From positions 476,501 to 540,500 of the forward strand of contig NZ_CP025583.1 in assembly GCF_002865605.1 (NCBI RefSeq): a DNA stretch of 64,000 nucleotides. The letters are read 5' to 3'. The DNA is from Paracoccus jeotgali. Its GTDB lineage: Bacteria; Pseudomonadota; Alphaproteobacteria; Rhodobacterales; Rhodobacteraceae. A program made the position numbers and the translations under genes. The notes below the pieces were generated by a model. The model ran no database searches. It saw only the letters and a list, made by a program, of their open reading frames with translations, and was not told where the DNA came from. Position 1 is the stretch's first letter; each line of letters starts with the position of its first letter. Of this stretch, positions 1-13,482 are shown piece after piece.

Positions 1-537
1 GAATTCGGCCTGTTCGTGGGTCTGGAAGGCGATATCGACGGCATGGTCCACCTGTCGGACATCTCGTGGGATGCCCGTGGCGAGGACGCGATCCAGGACT
101 TTCGCAAGGGCGACGTCGTCAAGGCGGTCGTGCAGGAAGTCGACATCGAGAAAGAGCGTATCTCGCTGTCGATCAAGGCGCTCGAAAACGAAGCCATGGC
201 CGAAGCGGTCGAGGGCGTGCGCCGTGGCGACGTCATCACCGTGGCCGTCACCGCGATCGAGGATGGCGGGATCGAGGTCGAATATAACGGCGCCAAGTCG
301 TTCATTCGCCGCAGCGATCTGGCCCGCGACCGTCAGGACCAGCGTCCCGAGCGTTTCGGCGTCGGTGACAAGATCGACGTCCGCGTGACCAACGTCGACT
401 CGAAATCGCGCCGTCTGGGCCTGTCGATCAAGGCCCGCGAGATCGCCGAGGAAAAGGAAGCCGTGGAACAGTATGGCAGCTCGGATTCGGGCGCCTCGCT
501 GGGCGACATCCTGGGCGCCGCGCTGAAGAACCGCTGA
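1..537 (+). CDS. rpsA: 30S ribosomal protein S1, C-terminal part
   Basis: This is the 3' part of the S1 gene; the reading frame is open from base 1, so the start lies outside the window. S1 binds mRNA on the small ribosomal subunit and helps initiation. Two S1/OB-fold repeats are visible: the end of one (GLEGDIDGMVHLSDISW, ending near KERISLSIKALE) and a full second one (RGDVITVAVTAIEDGG through SRRLGLSIKARE). The tail is acidic and ends SLGDILGAALKNR, as is usual for alphaproteobacterial S1. A strong terminator follows, and ihfB lies downstream, the same rpsA-ihfB order found in many proteobacteria. Confidence 0.95.
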   Translation, partial: EFGLFVGLEGDIDGMVHLSDISWDARGEDAIQDFRKGDVVKAVVQEVDIEKERISLSIKALENEAMAEAVEGVRRGDVITVAVTAIEDGGIEVEYNGAKSFIRRSDLARDRQDQRPERFGVGDKIDVRVTNVDSKSRRLGLSIKAREIAEEKEAVEQYGSSDSGASLGDILGAALKNR

Positions 538-580
538 TATCGGCACCCGGCTGACCGCTTGGGGTCGGCCACAGCATCGA

Positions 581-615
581 CCCGCCGCCGGACGTGTTCC
601 GGCGGCGGGTTTTTT
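581..615 (+). terminator. Rho-independent terminator after rpsA
   Basis: A perfect 12-bp GC-rich stem (581-592 with 598-609), a 5-nt loop and a run of six T at 610-615, 43 bases after the rpsA stop codon. Confidence 0.93.
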
Positions 616-777
616 CGTCTGCCGGGCCGTTTTCGCGCCGTGACCTCAGCCCTGGCCGCTGGTGCCCTGACAGAAAAGGGAAATTTCCTGCAACCGAATG
701 ATTATTTTCGCGTTCCCTCTTTTACACCATGGCCGCTTGGCCTTATCCTTTCAGATGCGCATGGCTTTGGGGGCAGC

Positions 778-1062
778 ATGATCCGGTCGGAACTCATCCA
801 GAAGATCGCCGAGGAAAACCCGCATCTTGTGCAACGGGACGTCGAGCGGATCGTGGCCACGATCTTTGACGAGATCATCGATGCCATGGCGCGCGGCGAA
901 CGGGTCGAGCTGCGCGGCTTCGGCGCGTTCTCGGTCAAGAAGCGCGAGGCGCGGATGGGCCGCAACCCGCGCACCGGCGAATCCGTCCCGGTCGAGGAAA
1001 AGCACGTTCCCTTCTTCAAGACCGGCAAGTTGCTGCGCGACAGGTTGAACGACGAGGCGTGA
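778..1062 (+). CDS. ihfB: Integration host factor beta subunit
   Basis: A 94-residue HU/IHF-family DNA-bending protein that pairs with IhfA and bends DNA sharply in transcription, recombination and replication. The body ([17 protein letters not shown], then [17 protein letters not shown] and a basic arm [10 protein letters not shown]) matches IhfB closely, including the proline at the arm tip that intercalates DNA. I chose the ATG at 778 because it gives the usual family length; the frame stays open upstream to 559 but that extension has no family character. It sits alone between the rpsA terminator and the LapA-domain gene. Confidence 0.95.
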   Translation: MIRSELIQKIAEENPHLVQRDVERIVATIFDEIIDAMARGERVELRGFGAFSVKKREARMGRNPRTGESVPVEEKHVPFFKTGKLLRDRLNDEA

Positions 1063-1107
1063 TCTGTCACATCCTGTCCCGGCTAGGTTCAGTTCAGAGG
1101 GTCGCTG

Positions 1108-1536
1108 ATGCGCTTCATCCGCTTGCTATTCATCCTGGGGCTTGCCGTCATCCTGCTGACCGTCGCGCTGGCGAACCGGGGCATGGCGACGCTGCGCCTG
1201 CTGCCCGCGAGCCTTGACCAGTATTTCGGGACGCAGCTGACCGTCACCCTGCCGATGTTCATGATCCTGCTGCTGGCGGTGCTGTTCGGCATCGTGGTGG
1301 GCTTCATCTGGGAATATCTGCGCGAGGCGCATATCCGCAGCATCGCCGCCCGCCGCACCTTCGAGGTGCAGCGTCTCGAACGCGAGGTCGGCGCCCTGCG
1401 TCAGCAGCATCACGCGCCGCGTGACGAGGTGCTGGCGATCATCGACCGGCCCAAGACCGCACCGGCGGCCGCCCCGGTGGGCACGGTGCCGGCGACAAAC
1501 TCGCCGCGCACGCCGGCCCTTCCGGTCCGCCGCTAG
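1108..1536 (+). CDS. LapA-domain (DUF1049) inner-membrane protein
   Basis: A 142-residue protein with two membrane segments (about residues 3-20 and 46-68), then a short helical stretch rich in Arg, Glu and Gln that may form a coiled coil (RRTFEVQRLEREVGALRQQH) and a Pro/Ala-rich tail. This is the architecture of the LapA/DUF1049 family, whose E. coli member LapA works with LapB in controlling lipopolysaccharide synthesis. AGAGGG lies a few bases before the start. No lapB-like gene follows; trpF starts 18 bases after the stop, so the two may be cotranscribed. The function here is inferred from the family only. Confidence 0.75.
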   Translation: MRFIRLLFILGLAVILLTVALANRGMATLRLLPASLDQYFGTQLTVTLPMFMILLLAVLFGIVVGFIWEYLREAHIRSIAARRTFEVQRLEREVGALRQQHHAPRDEVLAIIDRPKTAPAAAPVGTVPATNSPRTPALPVRR

Positions 1537-1554
1537 ACGCCGCAGGTTTCACGC

Positions 1555-2205
1555 ATGGCACAGGTCAAGATCTGCGGGCTGAGCCAGCCCGAGCATGTCG
1601 ATGCCGCGATCCGGGCCGGGGCGGGATTTCTGGGCTTTGTCTTCTTTCCGAAATCCCCCCGCAATGTCAGCGCCGAGACGGCGGCCGCCCTGACCGCCGA
1701 GGTGCCGCCCGGCATCGCGCGGGTGGGGCTGTTCGTGAACCCGGACGACGCGCTGCTGGACCGGGTGCTGGGCCTCGTGCCGCTCGATATCCTGCAACTG
1801 CACGGGGCCGAGACGCCCGAGCGGGTCTCGCAGATCCGCGCCCGCACCGGGCTGCCGGTGATGAAGGCGGTGGGCGTCTCGACCCCTGCCGATCTGGATG
1901 CGCTGTGGGATTACGGGCTGGTTGCGGACATGCTGCTGGTCGACGCCAAGCCGCCGCCGGACGCGGTGCTGCCGGGCGGAAACGGGCTGGCCTTCGACTG
2001 GCGGCTGCTGGTCGGGCGCAAATGGCTGAAGCCATGGGTGCTGGCCGGCGGGCTGAATCACGACAACGTGGCCGAGGCGGTTCATCTGACCGGCGCGCGG
2101 ATCGTCGATGTCTCGTCCGGTGTCGAATCCGCGCCGGGTCACAAGGACGCCGCGCTGATCCGCCGCTTCATCGCCGCCGCCGGGGGCAGCGGGCCGGGCG
2201 TCTAG
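1555..2205 (+). CDS. trpF: Phosphoribosylanthranilate isomerase
   Basis: A 216-residue TIM-barrel enzyme that isomerises N-(5-phosphoribosyl)anthranilate to CdRP in tryptophan synthesis. The N-terminal [15 protein letters not shown] carries the catalytic Cys of the KICG motif, and [32 protein letters not shown] and the phosphate-binding [15 protein letters not shown] are all present. The length is normal. In Rhodobacterales trpF is often near ihfB and a LapA-domain gene with trpB downstream; trpB does not follow here. The 3' end overlaps the convergent lipoprotein gene by 4 bases. Confidence 0.95.
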   Translation: MAQVKICGLSQPEHVDAAIRAGAGFLGFVFFPKSPRNVSAETAAALTAEVPPGIARVGLFVNPDDALLDRVLGLVPLDILQLHGAETPERVSQIRARTGLPVMKAVGVSTPADLDALWDYGLVADMLLVDAKPPPDAVLPGGNGLAFDWRLLVGRKWLKPWVLAGGLNHDNVAEAVHLTGARIVDVSSGVESAPGHKDAALIRRFIAAAGGSGPGV

Positions 2206-2714
2206 GGCCGCAGCGAGACGCCACCGGTCGCCGAGCGCACCTCGATCCCGCGCAGCCGCAAGAGCTGCACGTTCGAGATCGGCAGCGCCACGTTCAACCG
2301 GTCGACCTGCGGATTGGCCCGCATCGCGGCCGCGGGGCTGCCGGGCAGGGGCGGGCTGCCGACCAGCACCAGCCGCAGGATGCCGTCATCATCGGGGCGC
2401 AACTGTTTCGCCGGCTGCACGCGCTCGGTTTTGATCTCGAGGTCATACCAGCCCTTGACCGGGGCAAAGCCGGTGACGATCAGCAGCTTGCCCTCGTTGA
2501 TCGGCTCGAAACCGGCCGACAGGATCTGCGGCACCAGCGGGCGGTAATCCTGATCCTGCGTCACCCAGCCGCCGCGCGGCTCTAGCGTGGTGGGCTGCGA
2601 GGACCCGCTGCGGAACCAGCCCAGTGGGTTCAGCCCGCTATCGCTGCCAAATCGCGAGCACCCCGAAACGCCAAGGGCCACGGTCAGGGTCAGGGCGAGG
2701 GTGGCGAAGCGCAT
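2202..2714 (-). CDS. Conserved lipoprotein of unknown function
   Basis: A 170-residue protein with a signal peptide ending in a lipobox (VALGVSGC), so it is probably a lipid-anchored envelope protein. The rest has no motif I recognise; there is a [15 protein letters not shown] segment and a hydrophilic C-terminal half. An alternative ATG lies 12 bases upstream at 2726. The gene is convergent with trpF and divergent from the sufE homolog. No function can be assigned. Confidence 0.7.
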   Translation of the reverse strand: MRFATLALTLTVALGVSGCSRFGSDSGLNPLGWFRSGSSQPTTLEPRGGWVTQDQDYRPLVPQILSAGFEPINEGKLLIVTGFAPVKGWYDLEIKTERVQPAKQLRPDDDGILRLVLVGSPPLPGSPAAAMRANPQVDRLNVALPISNVQLLRLRGIEVRSATGGVSLRP

Positions 2715-2834
2715 GATCTGTCTCATCTGTCGTTTTCGCGTCAGTGATAGGCGATTGGGGCGGGCGGCGCAAAGCCTCTTTGACGACGCCGTCAGGGCGC
2801 GATAGCAGAGGGGTAGATCAGAAAGGGCAGCAGC

Positions 2835-3245
2835 ATGGCGACCGAGGCATTCGAGGAACTCGTCGAAACCTTCTCATTCCTGGACGAGTGGGAGGACCGC
2901 TATCGGCACCTGATCGAAATCGGCAAGGACATGCCGCCGATGGACCCGGCGCTGCAGACCCCGGCCAGCAAGGTCGATGGCTGCGCCAGCCAGGTCTGGA
3001 TCGTGCCGCGCACCCAGGACGGACGCTTTGACTTTATCGGCGACAGCGACGCGCTGATCGTGCGCGGGCTGGTGGCGGTGGTCCATTCGCTGTTCGCGGG
3101 CCTGCCGCTGGACGAGGTGGGGCAGGTCGATGCCGCCGCCGAACTGGGTCGGCTGGGCCTGCAAGAGCATCTGTCGGCGCAGCGGTCGAACGGCCTGCGC
3201 GCGATGGTGGCGCGCATCCAGCAGCACGCGGCGGCGGCCCGCTAG
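2835..3245 (+). CDS. SufE-family cysteine desulfuration protein
   Basis: A 136-residue SufE-type protein. SufE takes persulfide sulfur from a SufS-type cysteine desulfurase and passes it to Fe-S cluster assembly. The acceptor cysteine is Cys50 in KVDGCASQVW, and the family features FSFLDEWEDRYRHLIEIGK and PLDEV are in their usual places. An AGAAAGGGCAG ribosome-binding stretch precedes the ATG. No suf operon is nearby, so this is a stand-alone copy. The last 4 bases overlap the convergent permease gene. Confidence 0.9.
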   Translation: MATEAFEELVETFSFLDEWEDRYRHLIEIGKDMPPMDPALQTPASKVDGCASQVWIVPRTQDGRFDFIGDSDALIVRGLVAVVHSLFAGLPLDEVGQVDAAAELGRLGLQEHLSAQRSNGLRAMVARIQQHAAAAR

Positions 3246-3988
3246 AACAGCCGGACCAGAAACACCGCCGACATCCCGAAACCCACCGCCCCGATCAGCG
3301 CGCGCAGCACCGGGACCGGGATGCGCCGCGCGACCGGCGCACCGGCGATGCCGCCCAGCAGCGTGCCGATGGCCATGGCAAACCCCTCGGCCCAGACGAT
3401 CTGCCCGCCAGCGGCGAAGATCGCGAAGGAAATCACCGACAGCGCAAAGCTGAGCCAGCATTTCAGCCCGTTCATCGCGTGCAGGTTGGTCATCCCCCAC
3501 ATGGCGAACAGCGCCAGCAGCACGATCCCCAGCCCGCCGTTGAAGAACCCGCCATAGATGGCAACCGGGATCAGCGTCCCGATGCCGAAGGGGGTGACCG
3601 CGCCGCGTTGCCGAGCGGCCCATTCGCGGATCTGCGGGCCGCGCAGGAACACCAGCGTCGCCCCCAAAAGCAGGAAGGGGATCAGCAGCGCGAATGCCTC
3701 GTTCGACGAAATCAGCAGCAGGCCCGAACCGATCGACCCGCCCAGCATCCCCCACAGGGTCAGGCGCAGCAGCAGCGGCCGCTCGATTTCGGCGATGTCG
3801 CGGCGAAAGCCGATGGCGGCGGAGAGATATCCCGGCATCGCGGCCACGGTCGAGGTCGCGTTGGCGGCGATGACCGGCACGCCGATAAAGACCAGCGCCG
3901 GAAAGGTGATGAAGGTGCCCCCGCCCGCAATCGCGTTCAGCAGCCCCCCGAAAAACCCAGCGAAAAGAACGAGAATCAGTTCGAACAT
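3242..3988 (-). CDS. TauE/SafE-family sulfite/anion exporter permease
   Basis: A 248-residue integral membrane protein with about 8 hydrophobic segments. The start LFAGFFGGLLNAIAGGGTF and the internal YGGFFNGGLGIVLLALF are the paired Gly-rich repeats of the TauE/SafE (DUF81) family, which moves sulfite, sulfoacetate or related anions across the inner membrane. The substrate cannot be told from sequence. It lies 46 bases after a small membrane-protein gene on the same strand, so the two may form an operon. Confidence 0.85.
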   Translation of the reverse strand: MFELILVLFAGFFGGLLNAIAGGGTFITFPALVFIGVPVIAANATSTVAAMPGYLSAAIGFRRDIAEIERPLLLRLTLWGMLGGSIGSGLLLISSNEAFALLIPFLLLGATLVFLRGPQIREWAARQRGAVTPFGIGTLIPVAIYGGFFNGGLGIVLLALFAMWGMTNLHAMNGLKCWLSFALSVISFAIFAAGGQIVWAEGFAMAIGTLLGGIAGAPVARRIPVPVLRALIGAVGFGMSAVFLVRLF

Positions 3989-4034
3989 GCGGCGCAGGCT
4001 GGCACGGACCGCGCCCCCGCGGAAGAGCGGAACG

Positions 4035-4313
4035 TCAGTCCTCGGCGGCGCGATCCAGCAGCCGGCGCACCCACCGCGCCGACAGCCAGCAGGCGGGCAG
4101 CGCCACGAGGATCGAGACCAGCAGCGATTCCGCCGTCGTCAGGCTGCGCAGCCCGACAAAGGTGCCGATCAGGGCCAGCATGAACAGGTTGATCCACACC
4201 ACCAGAAACACGAAGGGATAAAGCAGCAGCCCCAGCTTCCACAGCGACCAGGGCGCGTCATCGGCGCCGGGCTGACTGTCCTGCGGGGGCGGGTGATGGG
4301 AGTCGTGGGTCAT
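4035..4313 (-). CDS. Small membrane protein of unknown function
   Basis: A 92-residue protein with a His/Pro/Asp-rich hydrophilic N-terminus and two membrane segments (about residues 26-52 and 59-79), then a basic tail. I do not recognise the family. It lies between the nirS terminator and the TauE/SafE permease on the same strand as both. The terminator suggests that it has its own promoter rather than being read through from nirS. A link to nitrite respiration is possible but unsupported. Confidence 0.6.
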   Translation of the reverse strand: MTHDSHHPPPQDSQPGADDAPWSLWKLGLLLYPFVFLVVWINLFMLALIGTFVGLRSLTTAESLLVSILVALPACWLSARWVRRLLDRAAED

Positions 4314-4339
4314 GCGGTCATGTCCTGTCCTGCCGGGGC

Positions 4340-4378
4340 AAAAAAGGCAAGGGCGCGCGGGATGTAACCCGCGCGCCC
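4340..4378 (-). terminator. Rho-independent terminator after nirS
   Basis: A perfect 11-bp GC stem (4351-4361 with 4368-4378) with a 6-nt loop. Read on the minus strand it is followed after five bases by six T. It sits 20 bases beyond the nirS stop and closes nirS as a single-gene unit. Confidence 0.9.
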
Positions 4379-4398
4379 CCTGTGTCGTTCCTGGACGA

Positions 4399-8582
<4,184 letters not shown>

Positions 8583-8586
<4 letters not shown>

Positions 8587-9773
8587 AATCCGCAATCCTG
8601 TTCCGTGCCGGCTGGCGCGTCTTCTTCTGGGCCGCGGGGATCTGGGCGGTGCTGTCGATGGGCGTGTGGTCGATCTGGCTGGCGGTCAACGCCGCAGGTG
8701 GCGATGCCGGGCAGCTGGGCCTGACCATGTCGCCGCAGATGTGGCACGCGCATGAGATGATCTTTGGCTTTGCCACGGCGGCGCTTGGCGGGTTCTTCCT
8801 GACCGCAGTGCCGAACTGGACCGGCGCCAAGGCCGCGCCCGAGGCGTTCATCGCCGGCGTCTTCGCGATCTGGCTGGCCGGCCGCATCGCAGTGGCGCTG
8901 TCGGGGGTGCTGCCGCCCGCGCTGACGGCGCTGTTCGATTTGGCCTTCCTGCCGATCCTCGGCGCCAAGCTGCTGACCCAGTTGCTGCGCCGGCCCAAAC
9001 CGCAGAACATGATGTTCCTGCTGCTGCTGTCGCTGGTCTGGCTCGGCGATCTGCTGGTCCATCTGCAATGGATGGGCCTGACCGGAACCGAGGCGCAGGG
9101 GCTGCGCGGCGGGCTGCTGGCGATCTGCGCCATGATCGCGACCCTTGGCGGGCGGGTGACGCCCGCCTTTACCCGCAACGCGCTGCTGCGGGCGGGGCGC
9201 GAGGATCGGCTGCCGGTGACGCGCGGGCCGCTGGAAAAGGCCGGGATCGCGCTGCCGATCCTGACCTCGGCCTCGGTGCTGTTCGGGCTGCCGGATCTGG
9301 TCTCGGGGCTGCTGGCGGTGGGCGCGGGGCTGGCGACGGCCGGGCGGCTGGCCGGCTGGCAGGGCTGGGTGCTGCGCGACCAGCCCATCGTCTGGGCGCT
9401 GCATACGGGTTACGGTCTGCTGGCGCTGGGGTTCCTGGTGTGGGGTCTGTCGCTGCTGGGTCTCGGGTCCGAGATCGGGGCGCTGCATATCCTGGGCATC
9501 GGGGCCGTGGGCGGCATGACGCTGGCGGTGATGAGCCGCGCGAGCCTTGGCCATTCGGGCCGCGCGCTGATCGCGCCGCGTGCCGTCGCCATCGGCTATG
9601 TGCTGGTGCCGGTGGCGGTGCTGCTGCGCTGGCTGGCCGCCAGCTTCCCCGGCTTTTACGATCTGGGCGTGCTGGCCTCGGCGGTGCTGTGGATCGTGGC
9701 CTTCGGGCTGTATGTCATGGCGCTGTCGCCGGTGTTCTTCAGCCCCCGCGCCGATGGAAAGGCCGAAGCATGA
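8583..9773 (+). CDS. nnrS: NnrS-family haem-copper membrane protein
   Basis: A 396-residue protein with about 12 hydrophobic segments. WHAHEMIFGFATAALGGFFLTAVPNWTG near residue 55 is the hallmark of NnrS, a haem- and copper-containing membrane protein that protects cells during NO stress. Other conserved parts are GGRVTPAFTRN and LHILGIGAVGGMTLAVMSRASLGHSGR. It overlaps nirI and the apbE-type gene by ATGA at both ends, so the three are translationally coupled. In P. denitrificans the nirI neighbour is nirX; here nnrS sits between them. Confidence 0.9.
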
Positions 9774-10651
9774 GCGTCTCGCGCCGCCGTTTCCTGATTC
9801 TCTCGGCCTGTGTGCTGGGTGCCGCCGGCACGGCGCAGGCGGGCGCGGTGCATGAATGGCAGGGCGTGGCGCTGGGCGCCCTGACGCGGCTGCGGATCGA
9901 GGGCGCGGCGCCGGGGCAGGCAAGCCGCTTCCTGACCGAGGCGCAGGCGCTGCTGCGGCGGGTCGAGGCGACATTCTCGCTGCATCGCGAATCGGAACTT
10001 GTGCGGCTGAATCGCAGCGGCATCCTGACCCACCCCAGCCCGGCGATGCTGGAATTGCTGGCGCTGACCGACCGTCTGCATGACGCGACCGGCGGCGCGT
10101 TCGATCCCAGCGTGCAGCCGCTATGGCTGGCCCGCGCCAGTGGGGCGGGCGGTGATCAGGCGCGGCGGCTGACGGGCTGGACGCAGGTCGAACATGATCC
10201 CGACCGGGTCCGGCTGCGGCCGGGAATGGCGTTGACCTTCAACGGCTTGGCGCAGGGATGGGCGGCGGATCAACTGGCCGCGCTGGCCGCCCGGCACGGA
10301 CTGGGCGATGTGCTGATCGACAGCGGCGAGCAGCGCGGTCTGGGAAAGCGCGTCTGGGATGTGGCTATCGCCGGTCCGGACGGCGCGATGCTGCGCCGGC
10401 TGCGGCTGCAGGAACGGGCGCTCGCGACCTCGTCGGCGTTGGGGACGCGGATCGGGCCTGCGGGCGATCAGCCCCATATCCTCGACCCGCGCGGTCAGCG
10501 CCTTGCGCGCGGCACGGTTTCGGTCAGTGCCGCCACCGCCGCGCTGGCGGACGGGCTGTCGACGGCGCTGTGCGTGATGTCGGATCAGGACGCGGATGCG
10601 GCACTTCGTCGCTTTTCGGACGCCCGGCTCGAATGGCGCAGCCCAGCGTGA
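9770..10651 (+). CDS. nirX: FAD:protein FMN transferase, ApbE/NirX family
   Basis: A 293-residue exported ApbE-family flavin transferase. The start SRRRFLILSACVLGAAGTAQA is a twin-arginine signal peptide. The core has ATFSLHRESELVRLNRSG, TGGAFDPSVQPLW, MALTFNGLAQGWAADQLA and LIDSGEQRGLG, which correspond to the flavin and metal binding segments of ApbE (the usual GGD-type segment reads DSGE here). ApbE proteins attach FMN to a threonine of NosR/RnfG-like domains, so NirI, encoded in the same operon, is the likely substrate. The symbol follows the Paracoccus NirX/NosX usage. Start chosen at the ATGA overlap with nnrS. Confidence 0.88.
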   Translation: MSVSRRRFLILSACVLGAAGTAQAGAVHEWQGVALGALTRLRIEGAAPGQASRFLTEAQALLRRVEATFSLHRESELVRLNRSGILTHPSPAMLELLALTDRLHDATGGAFDPSVQPLWLARASGAGGDQARRLTGWTQVEHDPDRVRLRPGMALTFNGLAQGWAADQLAALAARHGLGDVLIDSGEQRGLGKRVWDVAIAGPDGAMLRRLRLQERALATSSALGTRIGPAGDQPHILDPRGQRLARGTVSVSAATAALADGLSTALCVMSDQDADAALRRFSDARLEWRSPA

Positions 10652-10669
10652 CGGAAATGTGACCGGTGT

Positions 10670-10683
10670 TTGACATCCCTCAA
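10670..10683 (+). promoter_or_regulatory. NNR-type box upstream of norC
   Basis: The site TTGAC-ATCC-CTCAA keeps both half-sites of the NNR/FNR family box with one weak base. It lies 64 bases before the norC ATG, and 18 bases after the end of nirX, so norCBQDEF probably has its own NO-responsive promoter. Confidence 0.75.
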
Positions 10684-10747
10684 GGTTTCAGAGAGGTCAG
10701 AGGTCCAATCGAATGTTATCCGCAATTTTCATGAAGGGACCGTCGGC

Positions 10748-11200
10748 ATGAGCGACATCATGACCAAGAGCATGGCCCGGAACGTGTTTTACGGCGGGTC
10801 GCTGTTCTTCATAGCGATCTTTGGTGTCCTCACGGTGCATAGCCATCTTTATGCCCGGAACACCTCGACCGATAAGGCAGGGCTGACCGACAGCGTCGCC
10901 TCCGGCAAACATGTCTGGGAAAAACACGCCTGCATCAACTGTCATACGCTGCTGGGCGAGGGTGCGTATTTCGCGCCCGAACTGGGGAACATCATGGCCC
11001 GCTGGGGCGTGCAGGACGACCCCGAGGCTGCGACGGAATCGCTGAAGACCTGGATGGACGCGATGCCCACCGGGATCGAAGGGCGTCGGCAGATGCCGCA
11101 GTTCAACCTGAGCGACAAGGAATACGAAGACCTTGCCAATTTTCTTTTGTGGACCGGCCGGATCGACACGCAGGGCTGGCCGCCCAATGACGCGGGCTAA
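10748..11200 (+). CDS. norC: Nitric oxide reductase subunit C
   Basis: The 150-residue membrane-anchored cytochrome c subunit that feeds electrons to NorB. One membrane helix (about 13-33) is followed by a periplasmic domain with the haem site CINCH (62-66) and the axial methionine in RRQMPQF. The ATG at 10748 has AAGGGA seven bases upstream and gives exactly the length of P. denitrificans NorC; the frame stays open to 10670, but that part overlaps the NNR box and is not family-like. norB begins 13 bases downstream. Confidence 0.97.
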   Translation: MSDIMTKSMARNVFYGGSLFFIAIFGVLTVHSHLYARNTSTDKAGLTDSVASGKHVWEKHACINCHTLLGEGAYFAPELGNIMARWGVQDDPEAATESLKTWMDAMPTGIEGRRQMPQFNLSDKEYEDLANFLLWTGRIDTQGWPPNDAG

Positions 11201-11213
11201 GGGGTAGCACGAT

Positions 11214-12602
11214 ATGAAATACCATTCGCAACGCATTGCGATGGCCTATTTCGTCACTGCGATGGCATTGTTTGCCGTGCAGGTGACGATGGGCCTGATC
11301 ATGGGCTGGATCTATGTCAGCCCCAACTTCCTGTCCGAGCTGCTGCCGTTCAACATCGTCCGGATGCTGCACACCAACAGCCTGGTCGTCTGGCTGCTGC
11401 TGGGCTTCTTCGGCTCGGCCTATTACCTGATCCCGGAAGAGGCCGAGCGCGAGATCCACTCGCCGATGCTGGCCTATCTGCAACTGGGCATCCTGGTGCT
11501 GGGCACCGCGGGCGTCGTCGTCACCTATCTGTTCGACCTGTTTCAGGGCAGCTGGCTGTTCGGCACCCATGGCCGCGAGTTCCTTGAACAGCCGGGCTGG
11601 GTCAAGATCGGCATCGTCGCTGCGGCGCTGATCTTCCTGTATAACGTCAGCATGACCCTGCTGAAGGGCCGCAAGACCGCGATCTCGAACGTGCTGATGC
11701 TGGGCCTCTGGGGTCTGGCGCTGCTGTTCCTGTTCGCCTTCTACAACCCGGCCAACCTGGTGCTGGACAAGCAGTACTGGTGGTACGTGATCCACCTGTG
11801 GGTGGAAGGCGTCTGGGAACTGATCATGGCCGCGATCCTGGCCTTCCTGATGCTCAAGCTGACCGGCGTCGACCGTGAAGTGGTCGAAAAGTGGCTGTAT
11901 GTCATCGTCGCGACCGCGCTGTTCTCGGGCATTCTGGGGACCGGGCACCATTATTACTGGATCGGGATGCCGGCATATTGGCAGTGGGTCGGTTCGATCT
12001 TCTCGAGCTTCGAGATCGTGCCCTTCTTCGCGATGATGTCGTTCGCCTTCGTGATGGTCTGGAAAGGCCGCCGCGACCACCCGAACAAGGCCGCGCTGCT
12101 GTGGTCGCTGGGGTGCACCGTGCTTGCGTTCTTCGGCGCCGGCGTCTGGGGCTTCCTGCACACGCTGCACGGGGTGAACTACTTTACCCACGGCACGCAG
12201 ATCACCGCCGCCCATGGTCACCTGTCCTTCTATGGTGCCTATGTGTGTCTGGTGCTGGCCATCATCACCTATTCGATGCCGATCATGCGCAACCGCGATC
12301 CCTATAACCAGGTGCTGAACATGGCGTCCTTCTGGCTGATGTCGGGCGGGATGCTGTTCATGACCTTCGTGCTGACCTTTGCCGGCACGATCCAGACCCA
12401 CCTGCAGCGGGTCGAGGGGGATTACTTCATGGATGTGCAGGACGCGCTGGCGCTGTTCTACTGGATGCGCTTCGGCGCCGGTGTGGCGGTCGTGCTGGGT
12501 GCGGTGCTGTTCATCTGGGCGGTTCTGGTCCCCGGCCGTGAAGTCGTCGATCCGGGCCCGGTGCAGCGTCACAAGGACGTCACCTATGAGCCGGCGGAGT
12601 AG
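11214..12602 (+). CDS. norB: Nitric oxide reductase subunit B
   Basis: The 462-residue catalytic subunit of cNOR, a haem-copper-oxidase relative that joins two NO into N2O in the inner membrane. Twelve hydrophobic segments are seen. HTNSLVVWLLLGFFG, HLWVEGVWE and GTGHHYYWIGMP carry the haem b and FeB histidines and the catalytic glutamates, and HGHLSFYGAY lies near the haem ligands. Length is normal. norQ starts 3 bases after the stop codon. Confidence 0.97.
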   Translation: MKYHSQRIAMAYFVTAMALFAVQVTMGLIMGWIYVSPNFLSELLPFNIVRMLHTNSLVVWLLLGFFGSAYYLIPEEAEREIHSPMLAYLQLGILVLGTAGVVVTYLFDLFQGSWLFGTHGREFLEQPGWVKIGIVAAALIFLYNVSMTLLKGRKTAISNVLMLGLWGLALLFLFAFYNPANLVLDKQYWWYVIHLWVEGVWELIMAAILAFLMLKLTGVDREVVEKWLYVIVATALFSGILGTGHHYYWIGMPAYWQWVGSIFSSFEIVPFFAMMSFAFVMVWKGRRDHPNKAALLWSLGCTVLAFFGAGVWGFLHTLHGVNYFTHGTQITAAHGHLSFYGAYVCLVLAIITYSMPIMRNRDPYNQVLNMASFWLMSGGMLFMTFVLTFAGTIQTHLQRVEGDYFMDVQDALALFYWMRFGAGVAVVLGAVLFIWAVLVPGREVVDPGPVQRHKDVTYEPAE

Positions 12603-12605
12603 GTG

Positions 12606-13421
12606 ATGAACGCGTACTCAAACCCCGAACAGACAGGGGGGGCGGCCACCGCCCCCTTCTATCTTCCGCAATCCGACGAGATCGAGGTCTTCAAGGCGGC
12701 CGCCGCCGCCGACATGCCGGTGCTGCTGAAAGGTCCGACCGGCTGCGGCAAGACGCGCTTCGTCTCGCATATGGCCGACCGACTGGGGCGCAAGCTCTAC
12801 ACCGTCGCCTGCCATGACGACCTGTCGGCCGCCGACCTGATCGGGCGCTTTCTGCTGAAGGGCGGCGAGACGGTCTGGGTCGATGGCCCGCTGACCCGCG
12901 CCGTGCGCGAAGGCGCGATCTGCTATCTCGACGAGGTGGTCGAGGCCCGCAAGGACGTGACCGTCGTGCTGCACCCGCTGACCGACGACCGGCGCATCCT
13001 GCCCATCGACCGCACCGGCGAGGAATTGCAGGCGGCCCCCGGCTTCATGCTGGTGGCAAGCTATAACCCCGGCTACCAGAACATCCTCAAGACGCTGAAG
13101 CCTTCGACGCGTCAGCGCTTTCTGGCGATGGAGTTCGAGTTCCCCTCGGCCGAGCGCGAGATCGAGATCGTGACCCGGGAATCCGGGCTGGATGCCGACC
13201 GCACCGCCGGGCTGGTCCGTCTTGCCGGCAAGCTGCGCGGCCTGAAAGGGCAGGATCTGGAAGAGGGCGTCTCGACCCGGCTGGTGGTCTATGCCGCGAC
13301 GCTGATCGCGAACGGGATGCCGCTGAACCGCGCCATCGAGGCCGCGATGATCGAGCCGCTGACCGACGATCCCGACGTCAAGCGCGGCTTGCTGGATCTG
13401 GTGGTGGCGGTCTTCGGCTGA
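12606..13421 (+). CDS. norQ: NorQ, MoxR-type AAA+ ATPase
   Basis: A 271-residue MoxR-family ATPase that acts with NorD in inserting FeB iron into NorB. The Walker A motif is GPTGCGKT (43-50), the Walker B region is ICYLDEVVEAR, and the sensor segment is ASYNPGYQN. A GTG lies directly before the ATG at 12603 and could also serve. It is packed between norB and norD in the standard nor order. Confidence 0.95.
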   Translation: MNAYSNPEQTGGAATAPFYLPQSDEIEVFKAAAAADMPVLLKGPTGCGKTRFVSHMADRLGRKLYTVACHDDLSAADLIGRFLLKGGETVWVDGPLTRAVREGAICYLDEVVEARKDVTVVLHPLTDDRRILPIDRTGEELQAAPGFMLVASYNPGYQNILKTLKPSTRQRFLAMEFEFPSAEREIEIVTRESGLDADRTAGLVRLAGKLRGLKGQDLEEGVSTRLVVYAATLIANGMPLNRAIEAAMIEPLTDDPDVKRGLLDLVVAVFG

Positions 13422-13482
13422 CACCCAGGGGCGCGGCAGGCTGTGCTGCCGCCGCCCGATGAACAACGGAAAGGGCATCAGG

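Noticed and set aside
10670..10747. A longer NorC starting at 10670
   Set aside because: This start falls on the NNR box; the ATG at 10748 gives the exact family length.
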